NCBI GenBank assembly: GCA_023399355.1
Contig: JAEWQC010000213.1
Coordinates: forward strand, 1-43,626
Direction of reading: 5' to 3'
Length of the DNA: 43,626 bases
Origin: Bacillota bacterium
GTDB lineage: Bacteria > Bacillota > Clostridia > Acetivibrionales > DTU013
This document shows positions 17,064-26,042 of the stretch, piece by piece. Made by a program: the position numbers and the translations under genes. The notes under the pieces were generated by a model, which searched no databases, was not told the DNA's origin, and was given only the letters and a program-made list of their open reading frames with translations. The stretch's first letter is position 1, and each line of letters starts with the position of its first letter.

Positions 17064-18212
17064 TCAATCCATTAATTCTTCTTTTAACACATCCAAGTAA
17101 CCATGTCCAAAAACCAGATCTGGCTCCATATAACATCCTTCTCCCCATTCATTCCATGAATTCAAAAAAATAATTTTATGTTGTTCTTGTTTATCTTTTA
17201 CACACTCCAAAGCTTTTTTTACAGTAGTGCGAAATTTTTCAGGAGTACTGCCATAATATATTGATGCCTTTCGTCCTGAACGAGGAGACCGATCTCTTCT
17301 AGGAAGTAACTGAGGGTATATATTTTCCATTGTGTCTTCAACTGTATAAAAATACTTACTAATTTTATCATACTTAAATTTATCTAGAACCAACCCTTCA
17401 AGATGCTTTCTGCTAAAGCTCTTAATACCTTTTCTAACTAATCCATCCGCTTTTACTTCAGCATACTTTAAAGAAATTGAGTTTATCGCATCCGCACCAA
17501 GTGCAAAATACTCGTTAAACCAAGGCATAATTTCACTTTCAAGATGTCTATAATTATTTTTATTTATTGGAGGAATTGAAAATGCCAAAGCGATAAAATG
17601 AATGCCTTTTAATCCGTTCTCAATTGCCAACCGTTTCCATAATTCCATAAAATGCGTTGCGTCAGGAATATCCTTTAGCTTAAAAATACAAAATATAGGT
17701 TTATCATCAACCAAAATGTATCTTTTATCTTTAAAAGCAGGTAATACTTCATAAAAATATGCAGTGAAATCTTCATCACCAGGATACTCCTGTTTAAAAA
17801 TCGTTACGTCAGAAGTAAAAGCTTTGCCTTTTTCCCAAGACTTATTATTCCAATCATGGTTAGCCCATCCTAAGCAAAACGGGAAATCCGGTCTTCCAGT
17901 ATTTAACATATCGTTGAAGGGTCGCTCCAAAACTTTTACTCCATTTCCAAACCAATAATTCCAATAACAAAACCCTTCTATTCCACATTCACTAGCCATT
18001 TGGGCTTGAGCTTCCCTTACTTCAGGCAGCCGCAAATCGTAAAAGCCCAAATCAGCTGGAATCTGTGGCTGATAATGTCCATGGAACAGCGGTTTAGCCT
18101 TAGCTACATTTGTCCATTCAGTAAATCCTTTGCCCCAATATTTATCATTTTCAGGAATCGGGTGAAATTGCGGTAAATAATATGCGATAACTCTTGCTTT
18201 AGGTTCACTCAT
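17064..18212 (-). CDS. WbsX-like / GH99-like polysaccharide biosynthesis protein
   Basis: 382 residues. It has the family start RVIAYYLPQFHPIPENDKYW, GKGFTEWTNV near residues 28-37, GFCYWNYWFG near 79-88, GWANHDWNN near 117-125, and the C-terminal NSWNEWGEGCYMEPD near 353-367. These define the PF14307 (Glyco_tran_WbsX) family, structurally related to GH99 glycosidases and found in O-antigen and capsule loci. It may be a glycosyltransferase or a glycan-trimming enzyme; the family's reaction is not firmly known. Its start overlaps the end of the upstream GT4 gene by 8 bases. Confidence 0.9.
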   Translation of the reverse strand: MSEPKARVIAYYLPQFHPIPENDKYWGKGFTEWTNVAKAKPLFHGHYQPQIPADLGFYDLRLPEVREAQAQMASECGIEGFCYWNYWFGNGVKVLERPFNDMLNTGRPDFPFCLGWANHDWNNKSWEKGKAFTSDVTIFKQEYPGDEDFTAYFYEVLPAFKDKRYILVDDKPIFCIFKLKDIPDATHFMELWKRLAIENGLKGIHFIALAFSIPPINKNNYRHLESEIMPWFNEYFALGADAINSISLKYAEVKADGLVRKGIKSFSRKHLEGLVLDKFKYDKISKYFYTVEDTMENIYPQLLPRRDRSPRSGRKASIYYGSTPEKFRTTVKKALECVKDKQEQHKIIFLNSWNEWGEGCYMEPDLVFGHGYLDVLKEELMD

Positions 18213-19371
18213 AGCCCTTTTCCCCTTTCAATACGGAATCATAAATCTCTCTCATCTGTTTATGAGAAACACTGACATCAAATTTCTTGGCAATCATGTA
18301 GCAATTTTCTTTCATATTTTCTCGCACTACCTGGTCAGAAAGTTTTTTTATTGCATCTGCAAATTTCTCTGCACTAAATGGGTTACACAAATAACCATCT
18401 ACACCATTGCTTATATAATCCCGGATTCCCTGTACATCAGAACCAACTAAAGGAATTCCAGAAGACAGGCACTCTATTCCAGCTAATCCCAGTCCTTCCC
18501 TTATTGAAGGAATTGCACCAATGTCAGCACATTTAACTATCTCTGGAATATCCAATCTGTGTCCCAATAGATGTAGATTTATGCCAAGCTCATTTGCCAA
18601 TCCTTTAAGATGCATTTCTGTTCCTGCGCTGCCAACACCTCTTCCACAAATAACATATGCGTAATGGTCCTTATTTTCAAGTAGTGATAATGCCTTTATA
18701 ATAATTTCATGATTTTTTCGTATTGACAATTCTCCCACACTTAAAATCATTATATCATTATTTGAAACTCCTATTGATTCCCTATATTGTTTTCTGTCTG
18801 CAATAACGTTAAGAAACTTTGCAGTATTAACACCAACGCCATTAATATATTTTACATTTTTGCAGTGCATACTTTGTGCATTTTTAAAATCTTCGCGATT
18901 AATCGTAATAATAACATCCGTAAATCCAGAAACGAATTTTTCACAATAATAATATATCCACCACTCTTTTTTTGTTGAAAGATGTGTAAACGAAAATCCA
19001 TGTGTCGTATAAATTACTGTCGTTCCGTGCTTTCTTAACCTTCGGGTTGCTATTCTTGTAAGCAGACCCACAATAGGCGTGTGACAATGTACCAAATCAT
19101 ACTGTTGTGACTTTATTATTCTTTTTATTTGTTTATAGGCAGCTAAATTTTTCTTTGTAAAAAGAGATTTACTGTCAAAATTTAATGGGAAAAATTTAAT
19201 GTTTCTATTTTCTAATTCTTTAAGTTCTTCTAAAGTTTTAATATCATTGATTGTGGAAGAATTTGCTGCAAAGTGCACCTCATAACCCTTGTCTTTCAAC
19301 AAATCAAAGTCATTCCATATAAAATTCACAAACCCCACCAAATTCGTTACAATTAACGCTTTCTTTGCCAT
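18205..19371 (-). CDS. family 4 glycosyltransferase
   Basis: 388 residues, GT-B fold. The N-terminus (KALIVTNLVGFVNFIWND) and VHCHTPIVGLLTR match the EpsD/CapM-like group, and TTHGFSFTHLS is typical of that group. The donor domain has VGELSIRKNHEIIIKAL, VICGRGVG, LGHRLDIPEIVKCADI and the EX7E region SIREGLGLAGIECLSSGIP. A GGGGG ribosome site lies before the ATG. It sits 18 bases after the radical SAM gene and overlaps WbsX by 8 bases, within one operon. Confidence 0.92.
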   Translation of the reverse strand: MAKKALIVTNLVGFVNFIWNDFDLLKDKGYEVHFAANSSTINDIKTLEELKELENRNIKFFPLNFDSKSLFTKKNLAAYKQIKRIIKSQQYDLVHCHTPIVGLLTRIATRRLRKHGTTVIYTTHGFSFTHLSTKKEWWIYYYCEKFVSGFTDVIITINREDFKNAQSMHCKNVKYINGVGVNTAKFLNVIADRKQYRESIGVSNNDIMILSVGELSIRKNHEIIIKALSLLENKDHYAYVICGRGVGSAGTEMHLKGLANELGINLHLLGHRLDIPEIVKCADIGAIPSIREGLGLAGIECLSSGIPLVGSDVQGIRDYISNGVDGYLCNPFSAEKFADAIKKLSDQVVRENMKENCYMIAKKFDVSVSHKQMREIYDSVLKGEKGYE

Positions 19372-19389
19372 ACTGACCCCCAGAAATAA

Positions 19390-20574
19390 TCATTCTACAT
19401 GCTTCTTCATCTGTTCTGCAATATTAGCATCCACAATAGCTTCGCCGGTCGTTCCGTTCAATGCTTCCTTGGAGGCATCGGACAGGCCGTCGTTTATCAG
19501 GCAGTTCAAATCGCATGTCGAGCATGCATCGAGCTCCTCTTTCGTAACTTTCCCATCCCTGTAATCACGAACAATCTTGTTTTCGTAAATAGAATATTTT
19601 TTATCCTTCCAGAAACGCAGGAACTTATGGCTTACTACCCACCACCCCGGTTTCCAGATGTATTTTTGCATGGCGGGAGAAACTGATCCAATCATCCAGC
19701 AGCCACGGTCACAGTGACGAACTTTTGCACGAACCTCGCCTGCCTGACTGCTGTTCCACAAGACATCCCAGGACTGATCATTGAGGTTTCCCATAACTTC
19801 TTTATTCTTTGTTCCATTACAAGGCATTACATCACCGTAAGGATCGATAAAGAATGTATCAAATGCCATATCACAAGGCAACAAACGAGGCTGGCTATAA
19901 ATGTAGTTGATGAGTCCATGATTAAAGTAAGCACGGAACCATTTCTTCGGGCTTTTTGATTTTAATAGCTCATTGACGAGGTTCTCAATTTCTTGCGCGA
20001 CCAAGGGACGATCATGGATAATGTTCTTTGCTTCGACAAAGTAGAAGGAGTTATGCAAAGAAGCCGTTGCAAATTCCATACTCAATTCATTAGAAATTTT
20101 ATACAATGGAACAAGGTCTTTCGCATTTGAATCCTGTACAGTCATACCAAAGCCAACATCCGGATGATTCATCCCGACCAGCTTTTGCAGAGTCTCATAT
20201 CCACGGTTAAATCCGTCCTGGATTCCTCGAATCTTATTGTTGGTATCTTCAAGGCCTTCTATCGAGATGCGAATTCCAACATTCGGGAATTCATTGCAAA
20301 GCTCAATAATCCGATCTGTAAAGAAACCATTTGTAGATATCACAATACGGTCGGATTTCTTGTAAAGTTCACGCACAATCTCTTTCAGATCCGTACGTAT
20401 GAAAGGCTCACCACCTGTAATATTGGTGAAATACATTCGCGGAAGCTTTTTTATTACTTCGATTGTCAATTCCTCTTCCGGCCTGGAGGGTTTCTTATAG
20501 CGGTTGCACATATTGCAGCGTGCATTGCAGCGGTATGTAACAATGACAGTTCCGTTCAGCTTTTTCACCTTCAT
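19390..20574 (-). CDS. radical SAM protein with SPASM-like C-terminus in the polysaccharide operon
   Basis: 394 residues. The radical SAM cluster motif is C16-x3-C20-x2-C23 (YRCNARCNMCNRY), followed by TNITGGEPFIRTDL near residues 52-65 for SAM binding and ISTNGFFTD. A second cysteine set (MPCNGT, RHCDRGCW and CSTCDLNC near the C-terminus) suggests auxiliary iron-sulfur clusters of SPASM/twitch type. No peptide substrate is visible nearby on this strand. The position between two GT4 genes, 25 and 18 bases away, suggests modification of a sugar or sugar nucleotide, but that is inference. Confidence 0.85.
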   Translation of the reverse strand: MKVKKLNGTVIVTYRCNARCNMCNRYKKPSRPEEELTIEVIKKLPRMYFTNITGGEPFIRTDLKEIVRELYKKSDRIVISTNGFFTDRIIELCNEFPNVGIRISIEGLEDTNNKIRGIQDGFNRGYETLQKLVGMNHPDVGFGMTVQDSNAKDLVPLYKISNELSMEFATASLHNSFYFVEAKNIIHDRPLVAQEIENLVNELLKSKSPKKWFRAYFNHGLINYIYSQPRLLPCDMAFDTFFIDPYGDVMPCNGTKNKEVMGNLNDQSWDVLWNSSQAGEVRAKVRHCDRGCWMIGSVSPAMQKYIWKPGWWVVSHKFLRFWKDKKYSIYENKIVRDYRDGKVTKEELDACSTCDLNCLINDGLSDASKEALNGTTGEAIVDANIAEQMKKHVE

Positions 20575-20599
20575 CTGCTCCTCTGATACAAGTACTTGA

Positions 20600-21784
20600 T
20601 TAATTTTGATATACTTTTATAAGCTTCTGGTAGTACTGTTCTATAGTATCAAACTTAATGTTCTTACAGTTTTCTCCGTACAGTGTGGTCAATGCCTCAT
20701 CAGCCCACAGCTTCTCAATCTTTGCTTTCAGTTCTCCTGCATTACCACTCTCAAATAGCTCACCCGTTCTACCTACCTCGATCAGTTCCGGAATCCCTCC
20801 AATATCTGCGCAAATTACAGGTGTACCAAACATCTGTGATTCCATAACGGAAAATGGACAGTTTTCATACCATTCCGAGGGATATATGCTAAACCTGGCC
20901 TTCCGGATCAGCATTTCAAGGGCTTCACCTTTTTGGAATCCGACATTTTTAATATTAGATACTTTGTCAAGTTCCTGTTCAAGTGGTCCACTGCCTGCGA
21001 ATACAAATTGAATATCTGTCAGTTGTCTGCAAACTTCTATTAAAGTTTTTATTCCTTTTTCCTCAGAGAACCTTCCAAAGTAAAGGACATAATTTCCCTT
21101 TGAGATATCTGCCCATTGGGTTTCATCAATAAAGTTGTGAAGCATTATTGTCCTGCCGTCCAGATAAGGATTCAATTTCATTTTCGATTCCATAAACCTG
21201 CTTGGACAAATGATCTTATCTATATATCGGTATGTTTTAAGCGTTCTGTAAAATATTCCTTCCATAGCGCCAATAAGACTTTTTACAGTAGAACCATGTA
21301 TGCATTTGCCTTGAATGCAATGGAAATAGTTGCCTCCGGTACATTTTTCACAATTTCTTTTTGTACCGGGTTGATTCAACATGTGATTGGGACATACCAT
21401 TTGATAGTCATGTGCTGTAAAAATGATTCTACAGTTCTTATCTTTTTTAATTTCATAGATGATAGATGGTGTCAATTGAAAATTTATGTTGTTGAGATGT
21501 ACTACATCTGGTTTAAAGTCCTCCAATACTGCACGAAGTTTTACTCTGGCTTCTTTGGAATAAATAATTTTTATAGGATATAAAAGCTTTTGCAGTCTGC
21601 TTGTGTGAAAGTCCATATTGCTTGTATAACTTTCCGCATGATTTCCTGCAATACGCCCCTCATGTTCCATCCCAAAGTACTGCACCTCATGCCCTTGCAG
21701 TCCAAGGTACTCCCCCAATTTAAAAATATATGTCTCCGACCCGCCATTTGGATAAAGAAACTTATTTATCATTAATATCTTCAT
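20600..21784 (-). CDS. family 4 glycosyltransferase
   Basis: 394 residues. The GT4 start MKILMINKFLYPNGGSETYI is followed by a Cys-rich insert near residues 130-165 (HDYQMVCPNH, CEKCTGGNYFHC, GKC), found in one GT4 subgroup and possibly metal-binding. The donor domain has YFGRFSEEKGIKTLI, FAGSGPLE and the EX7E-equivalent SEWYENCPFSVMESQMFGTPVICAD. It is 24 bases downstream of the next GT4 gene and part of the same operon. Confidence 0.92.
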   Translation of the reverse strand: MKILMINKFLYPNGGSETYIFKLGEYLGLQGHEVQYFGMEHEGRIAGNHAESYTSNMDFHTSRLQKLLYPIKIIYSKEARVKLRAVLEDFKPDVVHLNNINFQLTPSIIYEIKKDKNCRIIFTAHDYQMVCPNHMLNQPGTKRNCEKCTGGNYFHCIQGKCIHGSTVKSLIGAMEGIFYRTLKTYRYIDKIICPSRFMESKMKLNPYLDGRTIMLHNFIDETQWADISKGNYVLYFGRFSEEKGIKTLIEVCRQLTDIQFVFAGSGPLEQELDKVSNIKNVGFQKGEALEMLIRKARFSIYPSEWYENCPFSVMESQMFGTPVICADIGGIPELIEVGRTGELFESGNAGELKAKIEKLWADEALTTLYGENCKNIKFDTIEQYYQKLIKVYQN

Positions 21785-21808
21785 TGTTTTCCTTTGAAAA
21801 TCCTTACT

Positions 21809-22981
21809 TTAGAATTTTAATGCATTATTGTTTAATACTTTATTGGCAACAGCAGATGATTTTCTCCCACGTTCATAGAGTAATAACGTTTGATCAACCA
21901 CATCCTCCCAATCATATTTTTCGCATATAAATGATGATGCATTTACTTTATACTTTTCAACAAGTTCCGGTTGCTGTATCAGCAGTTCCAACTTTTCTTT
22001 CAAACTGTCAGCTGAACTCTTCTCAAAGCAGATTGCATTATTTTCTGCAACTTCCATGTTCTCACTGATATCACTGATCAGGCAGCAATTGCCAAAACTC
22101 ATTGCTTCCAGCAAGCTTAAAGGCATCCCTTCAATATCACTTGGTAAAACATATAAGTAAGCATTACTGAAAAGTTCATCCAGTTCTTTCCCCTGTACAA
22201 ATCCGGTAAAAATGATTTTGTTATCTCCTATCGCTTGATTTCTGATCTCCGCGGCATATTCATCCGTATGACTGCTGCTGCCGGCAATAACAAGCTTTTT
22301 TTCCGTATTCAATTTTTTATAAGCCTCTATTAAATAATGAAGTCCCTTTTCCGGAACAATCCTTGCCAGGAACAGGATATACTCATTCTTTTTCAAATTA
22401 TACCTGTTGTATAAATGGTTTGCTTCTCTAATCTCCGGCTTACTTACACCATTAGGTACGTACGTTGTTTCCCTGCCATATGTTTCGAGAAAATATCGCT
22501 GGACATTCATAGACAGTACAATTACTTCATCGGCATGTCTTGCAGCCATTTTTTCTCCAAATTTCAGAAATCTTGTGGCAAAGCCACCCCACTTTGCTCT
22601 TTGCCAATCAAGGCCATGGATTGTTGCTATTGTTCTGATTCTGAACAATCTGGGAAGCCATATCATTGAACATGGCCCTTCTGCATGAAAATGGATGACA
22701 TCATATCGACCAAATATTGCTCTTAATGTAGCTAATATAGCATAGACTATTGCATTAAGTCTCTTATTCTGTAAAGTTGGTATGGTAATAATCCTGATGC
22801 CCTTATATTCTTTTATAGTTTCGCTGTCATTTTCCCTGCCGGAAATATGGTGGCCTTTGCGATTATACGCATGGACGGTATGGCCTCTTTGTACCAATCG
22901 TTCTGAAATTTCTTCAACAACGATTTCAATTCCGCCTTCTCTTGATGGTATTCGCTTATGGCCTATCATTGCTATTTTCAA
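21809..22981 (-). CDS. family 4 glycosyltransferase with DUF1972-like N-terminus (rhamnosyltransferase-type)
   Basis: 390 residues. The start KIAMIGHKRIPSREGGIEIVVEEI is the N-terminal signature of a GT4 group that includes rhamnosyltransferases. FHAEGPCSMIWLPRLF, TIHGLDWQRAKWGGF, LFLARIVPEKGLHYLI and DIEGMPLSLLEAMSFGNCCL (EX7E) follow in order. A TTG at 22981 is the likely start because the family N-terminus begins exactly there and a GAGG site is 8 bases upstream; the first ATG is four codons later. It is the first gene of the glycosyltransferase run, with a possible extended -10 (TATAAT, 23050-23045) upstream. Confidence 0.91.
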   Translation of the reverse strand: MKIAMIGHKRIPSREGGIEIVVEEISERLVQRGHTVHAYNRKGHHISGRENDSETIKEYKGIRIITIPTLQNKRLNAIVYAILATLRAIFGRYDVIHFHAEGPCSMIWLPRLFRIRTIATIHGLDWQRAKWGGFATRFLKFGEKMAARHADEVIVLSMNVQRYFLETYGRETTYVPNGVSKPEIREANHLYNRYNLKKNEYILFLARIVPEKGLHYLIEAYKKLNTEKKLVIAGSSSHTDEYAAEIRNQAIGDNKIIFTGFVQGKELDELFSNAYLYVLPSDIEGMPLSLLEAMSFGNCCLISDISENMEVAENNAICFEKSSADSLKEKLELLIQQPELVEKYKVNASSFICEKYDWEDVVDQTLLLYERGRKSSAVANKVLNNNALKF

Positions 22982-23200
22982 ATCCTGATCCTCATTATCA
23001 AAATATTGAACGGTTTACCGGAAAAACATGAATATTGCTACTATATTATACAATAATAACTCCCGTATATCTATACATATTTGTCACTATTTTGATGCTA
23101 ATTGTCGTTTTAATTTGTCATACTACATAGGAAGTTAATGTTCTTATACCTTTTTTCGTATTATCGCAGAAAGATATATTCTATAGAGGAACATTTGATT

Positions 23201-23238
23201 AAAAAATAAAGGCTACCTAAATAATTCAGGTAACCTTT
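23201..23238 (-). terminator. intrinsic terminator after the mini LPXTG gene
   Basis: Minus strand: an 11-bp stem (23238-23228 with 23218-23208, one G-T pair) then ATTTTTT. It is 33 bases past the LPXTG-gene stop. On the plus strand the same stem has a mismatch and no T run, so it is oriented for the minus strand. Confidence 0.8.
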
Positions 23239-23270
23239 AATAATCTTTAATATACAAAAAAGATTTTTAA

Positions 23271-23585
23271 TTACTTCGAAGCCGGTTTCACTTTTTTCAT
23301 TGAAATCGCTAATGCACTAACAATCAATAAGCCGCCAACTATGTAAAAAGCTTCTGACGGAATTCCACCAGTCTTTGGTAAAGCTTTCGGCACTTTTTCT
23401 TCTGTAATGTCCTGTGTTTTTGCAGCACTTTGCTTGTCTTTTGCAGCAGCAGCAGCAAGATCTTCGTTTGGTACTTCCTTAAGTTCGGCAGCCTGAACAG
23501 GATTATCATTTGGTGCTGCAAAACATACACTGCTGAAACTTACAAAAAGCACTGAAATAAGCAAGAATAAAAATATTTTTTTCAT
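23271..23585 (-). CDS. 104-residue LPXTG cell-wall-anchored protein
   Basis: A complete sortase substrate in miniature. Residues 1-23 form a Sec signal peptide (KK, hydrophobic core, CFA-A cleavage site), residues 24-69 a short Ala-, Lys- and Glu-rich linker (QAAELKEVPNED, AAAAA, KDKQSAAKTQD), then LPKTGG at about 70-75, a hydrophobic segment of about 20 residues and a KK-containing tail. Mature wall-linked sequence would be only about 45 residues. It has an AGGAGG ribosome site, its own promoter and terminator, and lies between the polymerase/ligase and the glycosyltransferases. Its role is unknown; a wall attachment or spacer peptide is possible. Confidence 0.85.
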   Translation of the reverse strand: MKKIFLFLLISVLFVSFSSVCFAAPNDNPVQAAELKEVPNEDLAAAAAKDKQSAAKTQDITEEKVPKALPKTGGIPSEAFYIVGGLLIVSALAISMKKVKPASK

Positions 23586-23609
23586 AATAACCTCCTATAC
23601 GTTATCACA

Positions 23610-23638
23610 ATTATATTATATCTGTAATAATTATGCAA
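23610..23638 (-). promoter_or_regulatory. sigma-A promoter of the mini LPXTG gene
   Basis: Minus strand: -35 TTGCAT (23638-23633), 17-base spacer, -10 TATAAT (23615-23610), ending 24 bases before the start codon. With the terminator at 23201-23238 it makes the gene a separate transcription unit. Confidence 0.65.
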
Positions 23639-23655
23639 CTATTTTTTAAATTAAT

Positions 23656-25806
23656 TTAATTTTTTATAATTTCAGTTGCTTCACTAATACTGGCAACCAG
23701 CTCCCCATTGGGTATATACTTGGCTTTCACCGTCTTTGTCGCTGCATCGGATATGGTTGCATTGGAGTTTAAAAGGTATGGATTTTCTTTAATGGCAATG
23801 CATTCCTTTAATAATTCTTTAGCTGATTTTGCGTCGTTTTTCTCTATATAGTATTTAGCAGCATCAAGATATGTATCTGCAAGTATTTGATAATTAGTAC
23901 TGTTATACCGTTGGTATACCACAAGTTTTTGAGAATACTCCAAAGCTTTGAGCGGCAAATTGGCTTCGCGATATAGCCTGATTAATGTTTTCAACTGGGG
24001 TGGATAATACTTGTTTCCGTTTATACTTTTTTCCCCTGTAGAAATTGCTTTTTTTAGCCAAACATCTCGTTCCGCGTTATTTTCACTTTTTACGGCAAAA
24101 TAGTCATATATTTTTGAAAGTTCAAATAAATAGTCCGCATTATTAGGATCAAACCTGTTTGCTTCTTCATAATAAAGCATTGCCGATTGAAGATTATTCG
24201 CCTTGTCATATTTTTGACCTTCGTTTGCGTTATATGCGCCAGTGAAGAATAAAGCATACATTGAGAACAGAATTGCACAAATGGTGACCGGAATAATTAC
24301 ATACATATTTTGACGAACTGTAATACTGATTTCCTTTGCAGACTTCGGTTCATTACTATCGGCAGTTTCATTCACATCTGCCTCCGGTCTGACCGATAGT
24401 GCAGCAAACATTGCCCAGAATAGGAATGCAACCGATACAAACGTCAGGTCAAAGTCATAGGCGGAGTGCAGTGCAAGGCCTATGAAACCGCAAAGCATAC
24501 CGGCGGTATATATCTTTAATTTTTTATCTTTCGCATGAATATAAGATATTACAGCATTAATTAAGGTATAAATCACAAAACCGCAATATGAAACGAATCC
24601 CAGAATACCCGATTCCATAAACACCTGTAAATAGTTGTTGTGAACAGGGTTCGCAGTGTAGAATGAATTCTGCATACTTTGATATGTAGCCAGCCAGCTG
24701 CCTCCGCCCAAACCGAATAACCAGTTTTTCATGATGAGTTTGATCGCAACGTTATCAAATTCCAATCTGTAAAGAATATTAGGATCATTAATTGTCATAT
24801 TTTCAAATCTGCTGCTTAATATCGGTGGAAGCAATGAAATAAACCTGTCTTTGAATAAGAGAATAATAACAATCACGACAGCAAACGACGAGAAAAAAAT
24901 AATTCCGAATCTTTTTGGAAACACCAGGGGCTCATTTTTTAAAATCGATTTACTGATAAATCTATCAATTAGATAGAACAACAAAAATAAAATACTTGCT
25001 GCAATAAAAGATATCGCGAGCCATTTTGTAGAACCCATGAAATCCTGATTGGATACGCCTCTGTTGAATCCATTAATCGAAACAGATAGCGGTATTAACA
25101 TACAAACCAGGTTGAGGATTCCTCTTATTTTGTATCCGTCCGGCTGGAGTATGAGAAGAAGGAGCAAAATTGCCATACCAGCCAGATAACCTCCTCGGGA
25201 TCCTGTCAGGAGTGCGGCAATGATAAAGATATTACCTGCCCCTATGGAAAGAGCCTTAAATATCGGATTTTTCGCATTCATTGCAAATGTCAGGGAAAAC
25301 AATGTACATAAAGAGAAATATATTGATGCTGTGTTGGGATAGCAGAAGGCTGATCCAAGTCTATTCTCATATAGTGTCGTTTTCAAAAAGCTGAAGCAAC
25401 CGGTAAGCGCTTCCAGACCTGCAATGGCACAGACAAATCCTGCTAAAACAACTGACAGCATAATCTCTTTGATAAAATACTGTTTCCTATCATAAAAGTA
25501 ATCAAATAAAACATGAAAGATGATAACATATATTGTATACATTAAAACTGATCCCAGGTTTTCTCTGGGGTTTACAGCATTGATAAAGCCCAATATGTTT
25601 GCAGAAATCAATATCATTCCCAAAACCAGATACAGCTTATTCAATCTCATCGATTCTTTATTTCTGATTTTGATAAAATAATAGAGAAAGGATAGCAAGG
25701 ATAAAGCAGCCAGAAATGCATAAGCTTCATAGTTGAAAAAAAGTCCTCTGAAAAACACGGAAACAGCCACTAGTACCAACATTGAATGAACAATGATTTT
25801 TTTCAT
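23656..25806 (-). CDS. O-antigen ligase/polymerase family membrane protein with C-terminal TPR domain
   Basis: 716 residues. Residues 1-460 contain about 12 membrane segments and the Wzy_C/O-antigen ligase region, with the polar loop GLGGGSWLATYQSMQNSFYTANPVHNNYLQVFMESGILGF near residues 365-404 and its conserved His and Asn-Tyr. A further membrane segment lies near residues 490-510. The last ~200 residues form tetratricopeptide-like helices (YDKANNLQSAMLYYEEANRFDPNNADYLFELS and later repeats). Such fusions polymerise or ligate surface glycans, with the TPRs probably outside. It has its own promoter and is the first minus-strand gene after the RiPP operon, from which it diverges. Confidence 0.88.
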   Translation of the reverse strand: MKKIIVHSMLVLVAVSVFFRGLFFNYEAYAFLAALSLLSFLYYFIKIRNKESMRLNKLYLVLGMILISANILGFINAVNPRENLGSVLMYTIYVIIFHVLFDYFYDRKQYFIKEIMLSVVLAGFVCAIAGLEALTGCFSFLKTTLYENRLGSAFCYPNTASIYFSLCTLFSLTFAMNAKNPIFKALSIGAGNIFIIAALLTGSRGGYLAGMAILLLLLILQPDGYKIRGILNLVCMLIPLSVSINGFNRGVSNQDFMGSTKWLAISFIAASILFLLFYLIDRFISKSILKNEPLVFPKRFGIIFFSSFAVVIVIILLFKDRFISLLPPILSSRFENMTINDPNILYRLEFDNVAIKLIMKNWLFGLGGGSWLATYQSMQNSFYTANPVHNNYLQVFMESGILGFVSYCGFVIYTLINAVISYIHAKDKKLKIYTAGMLCGFIGLALHSAYDFDLTFVSVAFLFWAMFAALSVRPEADVNETADSNEPKSAKEISITVRQNMYVIIPVTICAILFSMYALFFTGAYNANEGQKYDKANNLQSAMLYYEEANRFDPNNADYLFELSKIYDYFAVKSENNAERDVWLKKAISTGEKSINGNKYYPPQLKTLIRLYREANLPLKALEYSQKLVVYQRYNSTNYQILADTYLDAAKYYIEKNDAKSAKELLKECIAIKENPYLLNSNATISDAATKTVKAKYIPNGELVASISEATEIIKN

Positions 25807-25848
25807 CCTTTTGCTCCTTTGTTATAAATTAGTAAGATTTACAAGCCT

Positions 25849-25877
25849 AGTATATATTTCTTTATTGGGGTTTTCAA
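25849..25877 (-). promoter_or_regulatory. sigma-A promoter of the polymerase/ligase gene
   Basis: Minus strand: -35 TTGAAA (25877-25872), 17-base spacer, -10 TATACT (25854-25849), about 43 bases upstream of the start codon. Confidence 0.65.
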
Positions 25878-25973
25878 CAAAAATTTACCTGTTTCTTTGC
25901 ATGTTATGTGACGGAAAAAATGTCATATGAAACAGTTGTCTCATAAATTTGCCAAGCTTTATGTAAATTTTAG

Positions 25974-26002
25974 TTGATATTTTCTGGGATTTAGAATATA
26001 AT
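25974..26002 (+). promoter_or_regulatory. sigma-A promoter of the RiPP operon
   Basis: -35 TTGATA (25974-25979), exact 17-base spacer, -10 TATAAT (25997-26002), 41 bases before the PqqD gene. It is divergent from the polymerase promoter about 100 bases away; the intervening ~96 bases are AT-rich and could hold an operator, but I see no convincing palindrome. Confidence 0.75.
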
Positions 26003-26042
26003 CATATTACTAGTAATTTTTTATTCATTCAGGAGTGTACCA

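Noticed and set aside
23091..23125. Three TTGTC-type direct repeats upstream of the glycosyltransferase run as an operator
   Set aside because: The copies diverge and are unevenly spaced (11 and 15 bases), which chance in AT-rich DNA can explain.
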